Shown: piece after piece, positions 56,186-64,000 of the stretch
Layout: the number at the start of each line of letters is the position of its first letter
How positions within the stretch are numbered: position 1 is the first letter of the stretch
From: Moraxellaceae bacterium
Lineage (GTDB): Bacteria > Pseudomonadota > Gammaproteobacteria > Burkholderiales > Rhodocyclaceae
Assembly (NCBI GenBank): GCA_031119205.1
Contig: JAVHYF010000011.1
Location: 1 to 64,000 of the forward strand
DNA: 64,000 nucleotides
Reading direction: 5' to 3'
Translations under genes and position numbers: made by a program
The notes under the pieces: generated by a model
Databases searched by the model: none
Told to the model about the DNA's origin: nothing
Seen by the model: the letters and a program-made list of their open reading frames with translations, nothing else

Positions 56186-57385
56186 TCAGGACACTGCGCG
56201 GACGCGGTAGGCCAGCCAGATCGCGAGCACCGTGCCGGCGGTAGCCAGCAGGCCGACCGTGGGAAAACCGATCAGTTCACCACGTGGGCCGTTGCTCATC
56301 ATGGCGCCGGCGATGAAGGCCGCCGAGCCCGAGGCGAGGTTTTGCGCGGCGGAGGTTGCGGCCATCAGGCGGCCGCGCAGGGCCGGGCGGGTGGCGCCGG
56401 TGGCGAGTGCGGAGGCCGGGATGAAACGGCCGGACACCAGCACGAAGAACAGCACCGAGATGCCGATCTGCCAGGGCAGTCCGAGTTGAGGCGTGTTCGC
56501 CACGATATTGATCGGCAGCACGCTGGCTACCGCCAGCAGCGACAGAACATGCGCATGGCGGTGGCGGTCCGTCTGGTGGCCGATCCAGGGGCGCGTGACC
56601 AGCGTGGCCGCACCCCCCGCGAGATAGATCCAGATGAGGTCCGACGGTGTCAGGCCGATGTTGGAAACCATCGACGGAGCGATGTAGGGAATGATCAGGA
56701 AGCCGCTGAACATCACCGCCGCGGACATGGCCAGTGACCACAGGTGATTGCGTTCGCGCAGCAGCTCGCCGTAACTGGCGAGGAAGCCGGTGGGGGCTGC
56801 GGACAGGTGCCCGCGCACATGCGGCACCACGCGCACGGCGACGATCCATACACCTGCACAGAGCACGGCCAGCACCACGAACGGCGCGCGCCAGCCCATG
56901 TGGTTGGCGATGATCAGACCCAGGGGCACGCCCGCCACCGAGGCCAGCGAGAAACCCAGCATCACCAGGCCCATCGCGCGGCCCCGGCGCTGTGGCGGAA
57001 TCACGTCGCCGACGATGGACAGGGTGATGGACCCCAGCACGCCGCCGAACAGGCCGGCGACCGCACGTGCGACCAGCATCATCGTGTAGCCATGCGCCAG
57101 CGCGCAGCCGAGTGTGGCGATAGTGAGGCCGACATAGGTGACCAGCAATGCGCTGCGGCGGTCGAAGCGGTCCGCGAGCGAAGCGGCCAGCAGCGAGGAT
57201 GCGCCGGCTGCGAAGGAGTAGGCGGATACCAGCAGGCCGAAGGCCGTGGTGTCGATGTCCAGTTCGCCCATCAGCATGGACGACAGCGGCATCATGATCA
57301 TGAAATCCACGATGACGGTCAGCTGGACCAGCATCAGGAGAATGAGAAGGGCCCGTTCGCGGGCCTCGGGCAACGGAGGGTTCAT
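56186..57385 (-). CDS. MFS drug-efflux-type transporter
   Basis: A 399-residue protein with 12 predicted helices. The loop 2-3 motif SLADRFDRRSALLVTYVGL and the VARAVAGLFGGVLGSI helix place it in the DHA1-type efflux group (AraJ/Bcr-like). Substrate unknown. It stands alone; the dnaJ terminator lies upstream and the KAS III-like gene lies 71 bases downstream on the same strand. Confidence 0.87.
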   Translation of the reverse strand: MNPPLPEARERALLILLMLVQLTVIVDFMIMMPLSSMLMGELDIDTTAFGLLVSAYSFAAGASSLLAASLADRFDRRSALLVTYVGLTIATLGCALAHGYTMMLVARAVAGLFGGVLGSITLSIVGDVIPPQRRGRAMGLVMLGFSLASVAGVPLGLIIANHMGWRAPFVVLAVLCAGVWIVAVRVVPHVRGHLSAAPTGFLASYGELLRERNHLWSLAMSAAVMFSGFLIIPYIAPSMVSNIGLTPSDLIWIYLAGGAATLVTRPWIGHQTDRHRHAHVLSLLAVASVLPINIVANTPQLGLPWQIGISVLFFVLVSGRFIPASALATGATRPALRGRLMAATSAAQNLASGSAAFIAGAMMSNGPRGELIGFPTVGLLATAGTVLAIWLAYRVRAVS

Positions 57386-57403
57386 GCTGCGCGGGTGATG
57401 CGG

Positions 57404-57437
57404 AAAAGAAACGGGCCGTCCGACGATGGACGACCCG
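57404..57437 (-). terminator. Terminator of grpE-dnaK-dnaJ operon
   Basis: On the minus strand the 10-bp stem CGGGTCGTCC-atcgtc-GGACGGCCCG (one T-G pair) is followed by TTTCTTTT. It lies about 100 bases after the dnaJ stop. Confidence 0.85.
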
Positions 57438-57539
57438 ACAGGATCATTCTAGCCCCGGCGCGTGGCCGCTACCTTGCGGCCACTGCCATGAACGGTATTG
57501 CTGGAGTGTGCGGACGTGATGACGATCAATCGAAGAGGG

Positions 57540-58679
57540 TCAGTCAAAGAAATCCCGCACCTTGTCCATCCAGGACTTCTCGCGCGGGTTCTGCGAGCCT
57601 TCGCCGCGACTGATCTCGTCGAACTCGCGCAGCAGTTCTTTCTGGCGCGACGTCAGATTGACCGGCGTCTCCACGACGACATGGCAGTGCAGGTCGCCGA
57701 AGTGGCCCGAGCGCACGTTCTTGATGCCCTTGCCGCGCAGGCGGAACACCTTGCCGCTTTGCGTCTCGGCCGGGATCTTGATGGCTGCCGTGCCGTCAAG
57801 GGTCGGAATCTTCACCTCGCCGCCCAGCGCTGCCGTGGCGAAGCTGATCGGCATCTCGCAATGCAGGTCATCGTTGTCGCGCTGGAACACCGCGTGCTGC
57901 TTGATGTGTATCTCGACGAACAGGTCGCCTGCCGGACCGCCGTTCACTCCCGGTTCGCCGAAGCCGGCGTGGCGCAGGCGCATGCCGTCGTCGATGCCGG
58001 CGGGAATCTTCACTTCCAGCGTCTTCTGCTTCTTGGTGCGGCCCGCGCCATGACAGGTGCCGCAGGGGTCACTGATGATGTGGCCCGAGCCCTGGCACTT
58101 CGGACAGGTCTGCTGGATCGAGAAGAAACCTTGCTGGATACGCACCTGGCCGCGACCACCGCAGGTGCCGCAGGTCTTGGGCTGGGTGCCGGGCTTGGCG
58201 CCGCTGCCGTGACAGGTATCGCATTCCTCCATGACCGGAATGCGGATGGTCTTCTCGACGCCGTGAGCGGCTTCTTCCAGCGTGATTTCCATGTTGTAGC
58301 GCAGGTCGGCGCCGCGATAGACGCGTTGTCCACCGCCACCCCCTCCTCCGCCACCTGCACGGCCACCGAAGATCTCGTCGAAGATGCCACCGAAGGCGCC
58401 GGCGAAATCACCGAAGTCGGCGCCGCCGGGGCCACCGTGGCCGCCCGCGCTCGGGTCGACGCCGGCGTGGCCGTAGCGGTCATAGGCTGCGCGCTTCTGG
58501 TCGTCGGACAGCATCTCGTAGGCCTCCTTGACCTCCTTGAATTTGTCCTCGGCGTCCTTGCTGTCCGGATTGCGGTCCGGGTGGTACTTCATCGCCAGCT
58601 TGCGATAGGCCTTCTTGATTTCGTCGTCGCTGGCGTCGCGATTGACGCCCAGTACTTCGTAGTAGTCGCGTTTAGCCAT
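57540..58679 (-). CDS. dnaJ: Chaperone protein DnaJ
   Basis: A 379-residue type I J-protein. J domain with H33-P34-D35, a Gly/Phe-rich region (about 75-118, with nine glycines in a row), and four zinc-binding repeats [24 protein letters not shown] and CGTCHGAG, followed by the substrate-binding domains. It delivers clients to DnaK and stimulates its ATPase. The ATG at 58679 has no Shine-Dalgarno site: the upstream 30 bases on the minus strand are the CT-rich complement of a GTGAAAN array belonging to the inserted cassette. Translation may depend on coupling or on an unstructured leader. Confidence 0.97.
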   Translation of the reverse strand: MAKRDYYEVLGVNRDASDDEIKKAYRKLAMKYHPDRNPDSKDAEDKFKEVKEAYEMLSDDQKRAAYDRYGHAGVDPSAGGHGGPGGADFGDFAGAFGGIFDEIFGGRAGGGGGGGGGQRVYRGADLRYNMEITLEEAAHGVEKTIRIPVMEECDTCHGSGAKPGTQPKTCGTCGGRGQVRIQQGFFSIQQTCPKCQGSGHIISDPCGTCHGAGRTKKQKTLEVKIPAGIDDGMRLRHAGFGEPGVNGGPAGDLFVEIHIKQHAVFQRDNDDLHCEMPISFATAALGGEVKIPTLDGTAAIKIPAETQSGKVFRLRGKGIKNVRSGHFGDLHCHVVVETPVNLTSRQKELLREFDEISRGEGSQNPREKSWMDKVRDFFD

Positions 58680-58682
58680 GGG

Positions 58683-58710
58683 GTGAAACGTGAAAGGTGA
58701 AATGTGAAAC
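58683..58710. repeat. Left GTGAAAN array (4 x 7 bp)
   Basis: Four heptamers in order: GTGAAAC, GTGAAAG, GTGAAAT, GTGAAAC. It is the inverted partner of the array at 59068-59095; read inward the two 28-mers match at 26 positions. It ends four bases from the dnaJ ATG and one base from the stop codon of the enclosed gene. Confidence 0.9.
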
Positions 58711-58711
58711 G

Positions 58712-59074
58712 TTAAGGACCGGTGCGTTGGCGCAAGCTTTTCGCGAGTGCTAGCAACAGAGCGGAGACTTCATCAATTTTGGCTTTGATCGGCTCTGTGT
58801 CATTGCCTAGCCCGAGTCTCGCCGAAATCTCGATCAATGTGTCCAGCTCGGAAAGCGATCCGGATGCAATGCCAAGAAAGTGCAGCAGTTCTTTTGTGCC
58901 ATTTCTGGCGCAGCCTTCGGAAACGTTTGCGGGCACCGATACCGATGCCCGCCTCATCTGGCTCGTAAGCCCGAATTGTTCCGACTTGGGAAAGGTGTCG
59001 GTGAAACGGTAGATCATCTCTACGAGCACGATGGATTCTTGCCACACGCGCAGGTCACGATGTCCCCGTTTCAC
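58712..59074 (-). CDS. Four-helix-bundle protein (S23 / IVP family)
   Basis: A 120-residue helical protein with family features: [20 protein letters not shown] at the start, [20 protein letters not shown] in the middle and [14 protein letters not shown] near the end. Relatives are encoded in intervening sequences of 23S rRNA genes and as free-standing genes; the Avd subunit of diversity-generating retroelements has the same fold. The molecular role is unknown. The GTG start is the first codon of the innermost heptamer of the right array, and the neighbouring unit gives an AAAGG-type ribosome site 6 bases upstream. No reverse transcriptase or rRNA gene is nearby. Confidence 0.9.
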   Translation of the reverse strand: MKRGHRDLRVWQESIVLVEMIYRFTDTFPKSEQFGLTSQMRRASVSVPANVSEGCARNGTKELLHFLGIASGSLSELDTLIEISARLGLGNDTEPIKAKIDEVSALLLALAKSLRQRTGP

Positions 59075-59095
59075 TTTTCACCTTTCACATTTCAC
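59068..59095. repeat. Right NTTTCAC array (4 x 7 bp, inverted)
   Basis: Four heptamers; on the minus strand, from the dnaK side, GTGAAAT, GTGAAAG, GTGAAAA, GTGAAAC. The first contains the dnaK stop codon (TGA at 59094-59092), the second provides a Shine-Dalgarno-like AAAGG and the last contains the GTG start of the four-helix gene. Confidence 0.9.
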
Positions 59096-61017
59096 TTCTT
59101 GTCATTCACTTCGGTGAACTCGGCATCCACGACGTTGTCATCGGCCGGCTTCGCTTGCGCGCCAGCATCGGCACCACCGGCCTCACCGGCAGCCGCCTGC
59201 TGGGCATACATCGCTTCGCCCAGCTTCTGGCTGGCCATCGCGAGGGCCTGGGCCTTGGCTTCGATCTCGGCCTTGTCGTTGCCCTTGATCGCTTCCTCGG
59301 CGTCCTTCAGCGCGGCTTCGATCTTGCCCTTCTCTTCCTCGCCGACCTTGTCGCCATGCTCGGAGAGTGCCTTCTTCGTCGTGTGGATCAGCGCGTCCGC
59401 CTGGTTGCGGGCGTCGACCAGCTCGTGCAGGCGCTTGTCTTCCTCGGCGTTCGCCTCGGCGTCGCGCACCATGCGTTGCACTTCGTCTTCACTCAGGCCG
59501 GAGTTCGCCTTGATGGTGATCTTGTTCTCCTTGCCGGTCGCCTTGTCGGCGGCCTTCACGTGCAGGATGCCGTTGGCGTCGATGTCGAAGGTGACCTCGA
59601 TCTGCGGCATGCCGCGCGGGGCGGGAGCGATACCTTCCAGGTTGAACTCACCCAGCATCTTGTTGCCGGCGGCCATCTCGCGCTCGCCCTGGTAGACCTT
59701 GATGGTCACCGCGGGTTGGTTATCGTCGGCCGTCGAGAACACTTGTGCGTGCTTGGTCGGGATCGTAGTGTTGCGCTTGATCATCGGGGTCATGACGCCA
59801 CCGAGGGTCTCGATACCCAGCGACAGCGGCGACACGTCGAGCAGCAGCACGTCCTTGACGTCACCCTTCAGCACGCCGCCCTGGATGGCTGCGCCCACGG
59901 CCACGGCTTCATCCGGGTTCACATCTTTGCGGGCTTCCTTGCCGAAGAACTCCTTCACCTTCTCCTGCACCTTGGGCATGCGGGTCTGGCCGCCGACGAG
60001 GATCACGTCGTCGATGTCGGAGACCTTCAGCCCGGCGTCCTTCAGGGCCTTGCGGCAGGGCTCGATGGTGCGCTCGATCAGCTCGTCCACCAGCGACTCG
60101 AACTTGGCGCGGGTGATCTTCATGGTCAAGTGCGCCGGGGCGCCGTTGGCCATGGTGATGTAGGGCTCGTTGATCTCGGTCTGCTGGCTGGACGACAGCT
60201 CGATCTTGGCGCGCTCGGCCGCAGCCTTGATGCGTTGCAGGGCGATCGCGTCCTTGGACAGATCGATGCCGTTGATCTTCTTGAACTCCTCGACGATGTA
60301 GTCGATCAGGCGCTGGTCGAAGTCTTCGCCACCGAGGAAGGTGTCGCCGTTGGTGGCCAGTACTTCGAACTGCTTGTCACCGTCGACGTCGGCGATCTCG
60401 ATCACCGAGATGTCGAAGGTGCCGCCACCGAGGTCGAACACGGCGATCTTCTGGTCAGCCTTGCCCACCTTGTCCAGACCGAAGGCCAGTGCGGCCGCAG
60501 TCGGCTCGTTGATGATGCGCTTGACGTCCAGGCCGGCGATGCGGCCAGCGTCCTTGGTGGCCTGACGCTGGCTGTCGTTGAAGTAGGCCGGCACGGTGAT
60601 GACCGCCTCGGTGACTTCTTCACCCAGGTAGTCTTCGGCGGTCTTCTTCATCTTGCGCAGCACGTCGGCGGAAATCTGCGGCGGGGCCATCTTCTTGCCA
60701 CGCACTTCCACCCAGGCGTCACCGTTGTCGGCCTTGGTGATCGTGTAGGGCATCATGTTGATGTCCTTCTGTACTTCCTTCTCGTCGAAACGGCGGCCGA
60801 TCAGGCGCTTCACCGCGTACAGGGTGTTCTTGGCGTTGGTGACGGCCTGGCGCTTGGCCGGCGCGCCGACCAGCACTTCACCGTCTTCCATGTAGGCGAC
60901 GATGGACGGGGTGGTGCGGGCGCCTTCGCTGTTCTCGACGACCTTGGGGCTGCCGCCTTCCATGATGGCGATACAGCTATTGGTGGTGCCCAGGTCGATA
61001 CCGATGATCTTTGCCAT
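59092..61017 (-). CDS. dnaK: Chaperone protein DnaK (Hsp70)
   Basis: A 641-residue Hsp70 with standard length. N-terminal [20 protein letters not shown], phosphate loop [17 protein letters not shown], connect segments [11 protein letters not shown] and the substrate domain [20 protein letters not shown], followed by a lid and a Gly/Ala tail ending EFTEVNDKK. It folds and protects cytoplasmic proteins with DnaJ and GrpE. AAAGGA precedes the ATG at 61017. It has a sigma-32 promoter of its own in addition to read-through from grpE. Its stop codon lies in the first unit of the right GTGAAAN array. Confidence 0.98.
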   Translation of the reverse strand: MAKIIGIDLGTTNSCIAIMEGGSPKVVENSEGARTTPSIVAYMEDGEVLVGAPAKRQAVTNAKNTLYAVKRLIGRRFDEKEVQKDINMMPYTITKADNGDAWVEVRGKKMAPPQISADVLRKMKKTAEDYLGEEVTEAVITVPAYFNDSQRQATKDAGRIAGLDVKRIINEPTAAALAFGLDKVGKADQKIAVFDLGGGTFDISVIEIADVDGDKQFEVLATNGDTFLGGEDFDQRLIDYIVEEFKKINGIDLSKDAIALQRIKAAAERAKIELSSSQQTEINEPYITMANGAPAHLTMKITRAKFESLVDELIERTIEPCRKALKDAGLKVSDIDDVILVGGQTRMPKVQEKVKEFFGKEARKDVNPDEAVAVGAAIQGGVLKGDVKDVLLLDVSPLSLGIETLGGVMTPMIKRNTTIPTKHAQVFSTADDNQPAVTIKVYQGEREMAAGNKMLGEFNLEGIAPAPRGMPQIEVTFDIDANGILHVKAADKATGKENKITIKANSGLSEDEVQRMVRDAEANAEEDKRLHELVDARNQADALIHTTKKALSEHGDKVGEEEKGKIEAALKDAEEAIKGNDKAEIEAKAQALAMASQKLGEAMYAQQAAAGEAGGADAGAQAKPADDNVVDAEFTEVNDKK

Positions 61018-61090
61018 GTTGTAGTCCTTTCAGATTCTGTATTCGGGGGATTCTTCTCGCGGAAATCCTTCAATCCCGCTGATGACTCGC

Positions 61091-61118
61091 AGATGGGGGC
61101 CGGGGCGGCGTTTTCAAG
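61091..61118 (-). promoter_or_regulatory. Internal sigma-32 promoter of dnaK
   Basis: CTTGAAA, 13 bases, CCCCATCT: a full match to the heat-shock consensus (CTTGAAA and CCCCATnT). The -35 box contains the grpE stop codon. The expected start near 61084 gives a leader of about 67 bases to dnaK. Confidence 0.85.
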
Positions 61119-61665
61119 CTGCCTGCGCCACTGCAACCAGGGCCGGGCGCAGCACGCGACCTTCCAGCTGGTAGCCCTTCTGGAACACCTGCACGACCGT
61201 GTTGGCGGGCTGGTCCGAGGGCAGGGCCGAGATGGCCTGGTGCTTGTGCGGGTCGAACTTCTCGCCCACCGGGTTGATTTCCTCCACGCCGCTCTGCTCG
61301 AAGGCCTTGATGACGTTCTTCAGCGTCAGGTCGGTGCCTTCGCGCAGGGTTTCCAGCGTCGCGTTGTCCAGCGCCAGAGCTTGCTCCAGGCTGTCCTTCA
61401 CCGGCAGCAGGGCGTTGGCGAATTTCTCGATGGCGAACTTCTGCGCCTTGATGACATCTTCTGCAGCGCGGCGGCGGATGTTCTCGCCCTCGGCCTTGGC
61501 GCGCAGCCAGGCGTCGTGGTGTTCGGCGGCCTTCTGTTCAAGGGCGCGGATCTGGTCTTCCAGGCTGGTGAGCGTGTCGGCTTCCTGCGCGGCGGCAGCG
61601 TTGGCAGCCTCGGTGTCCGGGGTGGAAGTGTCCAGGTTCTCCTGGGCGGACGGGTTTTCCTGCAT
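61114..61665 (-). CDS. grpE: Nucleotide exchange factor GrpE
   Basis: A 183-residue protein: disordered acidic N-terminus, long coiled coil (about 35-85, [20 protein letters not shown]) and the C-terminal beta domain with [20 protein letters not shown] and [14 protein letters not shown], the GrpE signature. It releases ADP from DnaK. It is the first gene of the heat-shock operon. The minus-strand leader carries a sigma-32 promoter. Confidence 0.97.
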   Translation of the reverse strand: MQENPSAQENLDTSTPDTEAANAAAAQEADTLTSLEDQIRALEQKAAEHHDAWLRAKAEGENIRRRAAEDVIKAQKFAIEKFANALLPVKDSLEQALALDNATLETLREGTDLTLKNVIKAFEQSGVEEINPVGEKFDPHKHQAISALPSDQPANTVVQVFQKGYQLEGRVLRPALVAVAQAA

Positions 61666-61701
61666 GGGGAAAGGCTCCGGTTTTCAATGGAATCCGGGGT
61701 C

Positions 61702-61729
61702 AAGTGGGGGCTGTGCGAGACATTTCAAG
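61702..61729 (-). promoter_or_regulatory. Sigma-32 promoter of grpE operon
   Basis: CTTGAAA, 13 bases, CCCCACTT on the minus strand: one mismatch from consensus and the same spacing as the dnaK promoter. The expected start is near 61695, about 30 bases before the grpE ATG at 61665. Confidence 0.85.
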
Positions 61730-61825
61730 GGTCTTTACGCAAAAAATCCGCCGTTTGTCAGTCGGGCGCTGCGCAATCCCTCAGGAAGCCGCGCCAGCAG
61801 GCGTAAAGATGAGTTATCGTCTGGA

Positions 61826-61873
61826 CACATTGTTGGCCACATACTTTGCCAGACCTCTCGCCACATTCTTTGC
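61826..61873 (+). repeat. Four 12-bp iterons upstream of kinase gene
   Basis: Consecutive 12-mers CACATTGTTGGC, CACATACTTTGC, CAGACCTCTCGC, CACATTCTTTGC, consensus CACATnCTTTGC; the third is the most degenerate. They end 12 bases before the kinase start codon, so they could bind a regulator or be part of the promoter region. Confidence 0.55.
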
Positions 61874-61885
61874 TCTCCGCGGAAC

Positions 61886-63250
<1,365 letters not shown>

Positions 63251-63301
63251 GCTTGGCGCGCAAATCTACTGCGCGAACCGATCTTGGAACTCCGGTGCTC
63301 A

Positions 63302-63411
63302 ACGTACTGTTCGTACGTCTCCGCTCCTCGTTCCAACCTCGGCCCGCTCGCTACGATTTCCCGGCCAATCCTGAGATTGGGCGTAGGGTGAATTCGCGAA
63401 GCAACCCACCA
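63302..63411. repeat. Intergenic palindromic (REP-like) sequence
   Basis: In the gap between the kinase gene and the convergent right-end gene there is an inverted repeat ACGTAC-tgttc-GTACGT at 63302-63318 and a second palindromic block near 63383-63411 (GTAGGGTGAATTCGCGAAGC then AACCCACC). Both resemble dispersed intergenic repeats of proteobacteria as I remember them; copy number could not be checked. Confidence 0.45.
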
Positions 63412-63419
63412 CTTTCCCG

Positions 63420-64000
63420 CTACACCACCAGATCGATCTGCTGGACCGTCCCCACGCTGCCGTCTTCGTTCAGGAAGACGCCGGTGGTGCGCACTTCGCC
63501 CGCTACCGCACCGTTGCTGTCCTTCAGCGTGAAGGGCGTGGCACGGCGGTCCAGGGCGATGGCGCCTACGCCGGCTTCGGCGAGTGACACCATCTGCTCG
63601 CCGGCGCGCCACAGGCGCAGCTGGCCGAAGGCGGCGTCGCCCTCGTCGATCCAGCCGTTGCCATCGTCATCCAGTACTGCCAGGTCGGCGAAGCCGTCGC
63701 CGCTCAGGGCGCCGAACAGTTCCTTGCCGTCGTCCACCTTGCCGTTGGCGTTGCGGTCCAGCGCCAGGAAGGCGCTGCCGCTGCCAAGGCGGGCGATGGA
63801 GTCGGTTTCGCCGTCGGCATCCAGGTCGAAGTCGAAGCGGCCGGCTTCCAGGCGTACGCGGTCGCTGGTGAGGTTCAGCACCAGCGGGTCCTTCTTGCGG
63901 GGCGTGCCGATCTCCACCGAGATGCTGGTTTCCTCGCGCTCGTAGCGGGCCATTTCCAGGTCCAGTGCGAAGTCGATGCGGCGGCCGTCGGCGGTTGTCA
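63420..64000 (-). CDS. EF-hand-like repeat protein, 5' end outside window
   Basis: The frame is open to the right edge, so at least 193 residues are seen and the start is missing. Aspartate-rich segments LDADGETDSIARL, LDRNANGKVDDGKELFG and LDDDGNGWIDEGDAAFG look like calcium-binding DxDxDG loops. The layout (DGRRIDFALDLEMARYE, then NLTSDRVRLE, then calcium loops and a C-terminal beta part ending TVQQIDLVV) matches a widespread family of uncharacterised proteobacterial proteins. Location cannot be told without the N-terminus. It ends beside a palindromic repeat. Confidence 0.75.
   Translation of the reverse strand, partial: TTADGRRIDFALDLEMARYEREETSISVEIGTPRKKDPLVLNLTSDRVRLEAGRFDFDLDADGETDSIARLGSGSAFLALDRNANGKVDDGKELFGALSGDGFADLAVLDDDGNGWIDEGDAAFGQLRLWRAGEQMVSLAEAGVGAIALDRRATPFTLKDSNGAVAGEVRTTGVFLNEDGSVGTVQQIDLVV

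Larger units (their letters stand above)
58683..59095. mobile_element. Putative inverted-repeat cassette with four-helix-bundle gene
   Basis: A 413-bp unit bounded by 28-bp inverted arrays of GTGAAAN, containing only one gene that fills the space between them. It lies between dnaK and dnaJ, genes that are normally adjacent. The outer unit of the right array includes the dnaK TGA stop. No target-site duplication and no transposase are visible, so mobility is inferred from structure only; it could be moved in trans or by recombination between the arrays. Confidence 0.5.

Noticed and set aside
58321-58365. G/C-rich run in dnaJ as a frameshift site
   Set aside because: It encodes the normal glycine-rich region of DnaJ and the frame is intact on both sides.
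57498-58700. Open frame of 400 codons opposite dnaJ
   Set aside because: Shadow of dnaJ; product is Ala/Val/Gly low complexity.
58712-59074. Diversity-generating retroelement accessory gene (avd)
   Set aside because: The fold family is related, but there is no reverse transcriptase, template repeat or variable target gene in the window.
59155-61806. Open frame of 883 codons opposite dnaK and grpE
   Set aside because: Antisense shadow of two highly conserved genes with correct starts and promoters on the minus strand.

Overview
The window looks like a chromosomal segment of a GC-rich betaproteobacterium. A Rhodocyclales-type methylotroph or relative is my best guess from overall gene style; this is recognition, not a computed placement. 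Nearly all genes have clear bacterial families, Shine-Dalgarno sites and short spacing. I see no insertion sequence, prophage, plasmid gene or CRISPR array.

Layout. 1-7530: the 3' end of a TonB-C-like gene, convergent with a minor-pilin operon (pilE, fimT, pilV, pilW, pilX, pilY1, minus strand) that has a candidate sigma-54 promoter. 7778-8181: promoter, tRNA-Ala, tRNA-Glu, tRNA-Asp and a terminator. 8229-16542: moaC, a BepA-like periplasmic protease, a TusA-like protein, YaeQ, a metacaspase with an unrecognised partner, rmuC, an MFS transporter and lpxH. 16663-20205: ppiB, then an envelope operon of a TPR protein, an L,D-transpeptidase and periplasmic ppiA. 20372-23154: cysS, an orphan ParA and a GNAT acetyltransferase.

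23354-42448 is dominated by two versions of the predicted ATP-grasp / alpha-E / transglutaminase peptide-ligase system. The first is a compact operon ending in the proteasome-like protease Anbu. The second is dispersed: a transglutaminase, an ATP-grasp/alpha-E fusion and a large transglutaminase-DUF2126 protein, with a chemoreceptor, a GH130-like beta-propeller protein and an O-antigen-type flippase lying between them. 42640-46779: a MoxR-DUF58-VWA module and a PDZ-less trypsin-like protease. 47172-57385: a soluble double-Cache/CheW protein, a DeaD-type helicase, a chemoreceptor with a polytopic sensor region, a KAS III-like enzyme and an MFS transporter.

57404-61729 is the heat-shock operon grpE-dnaK-dnaJ with two near-perfect sigma-32 promoters. 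A 413-bp cassette sits between dnaK and dnaJ: a four-helix-bundle (S23/IVP-like) gene enclosed exactly by two 28-bp inverted arrays of the heptamer GTGAAAN. I consider this the most unusual structure in the window. The right end has a Ser/Thr kinase with a cyclic-nucleotide-binding-like domain, preceded by 12-bp iterons, an intergenic palindromic repeat and a truncated EF-hand-like gene.
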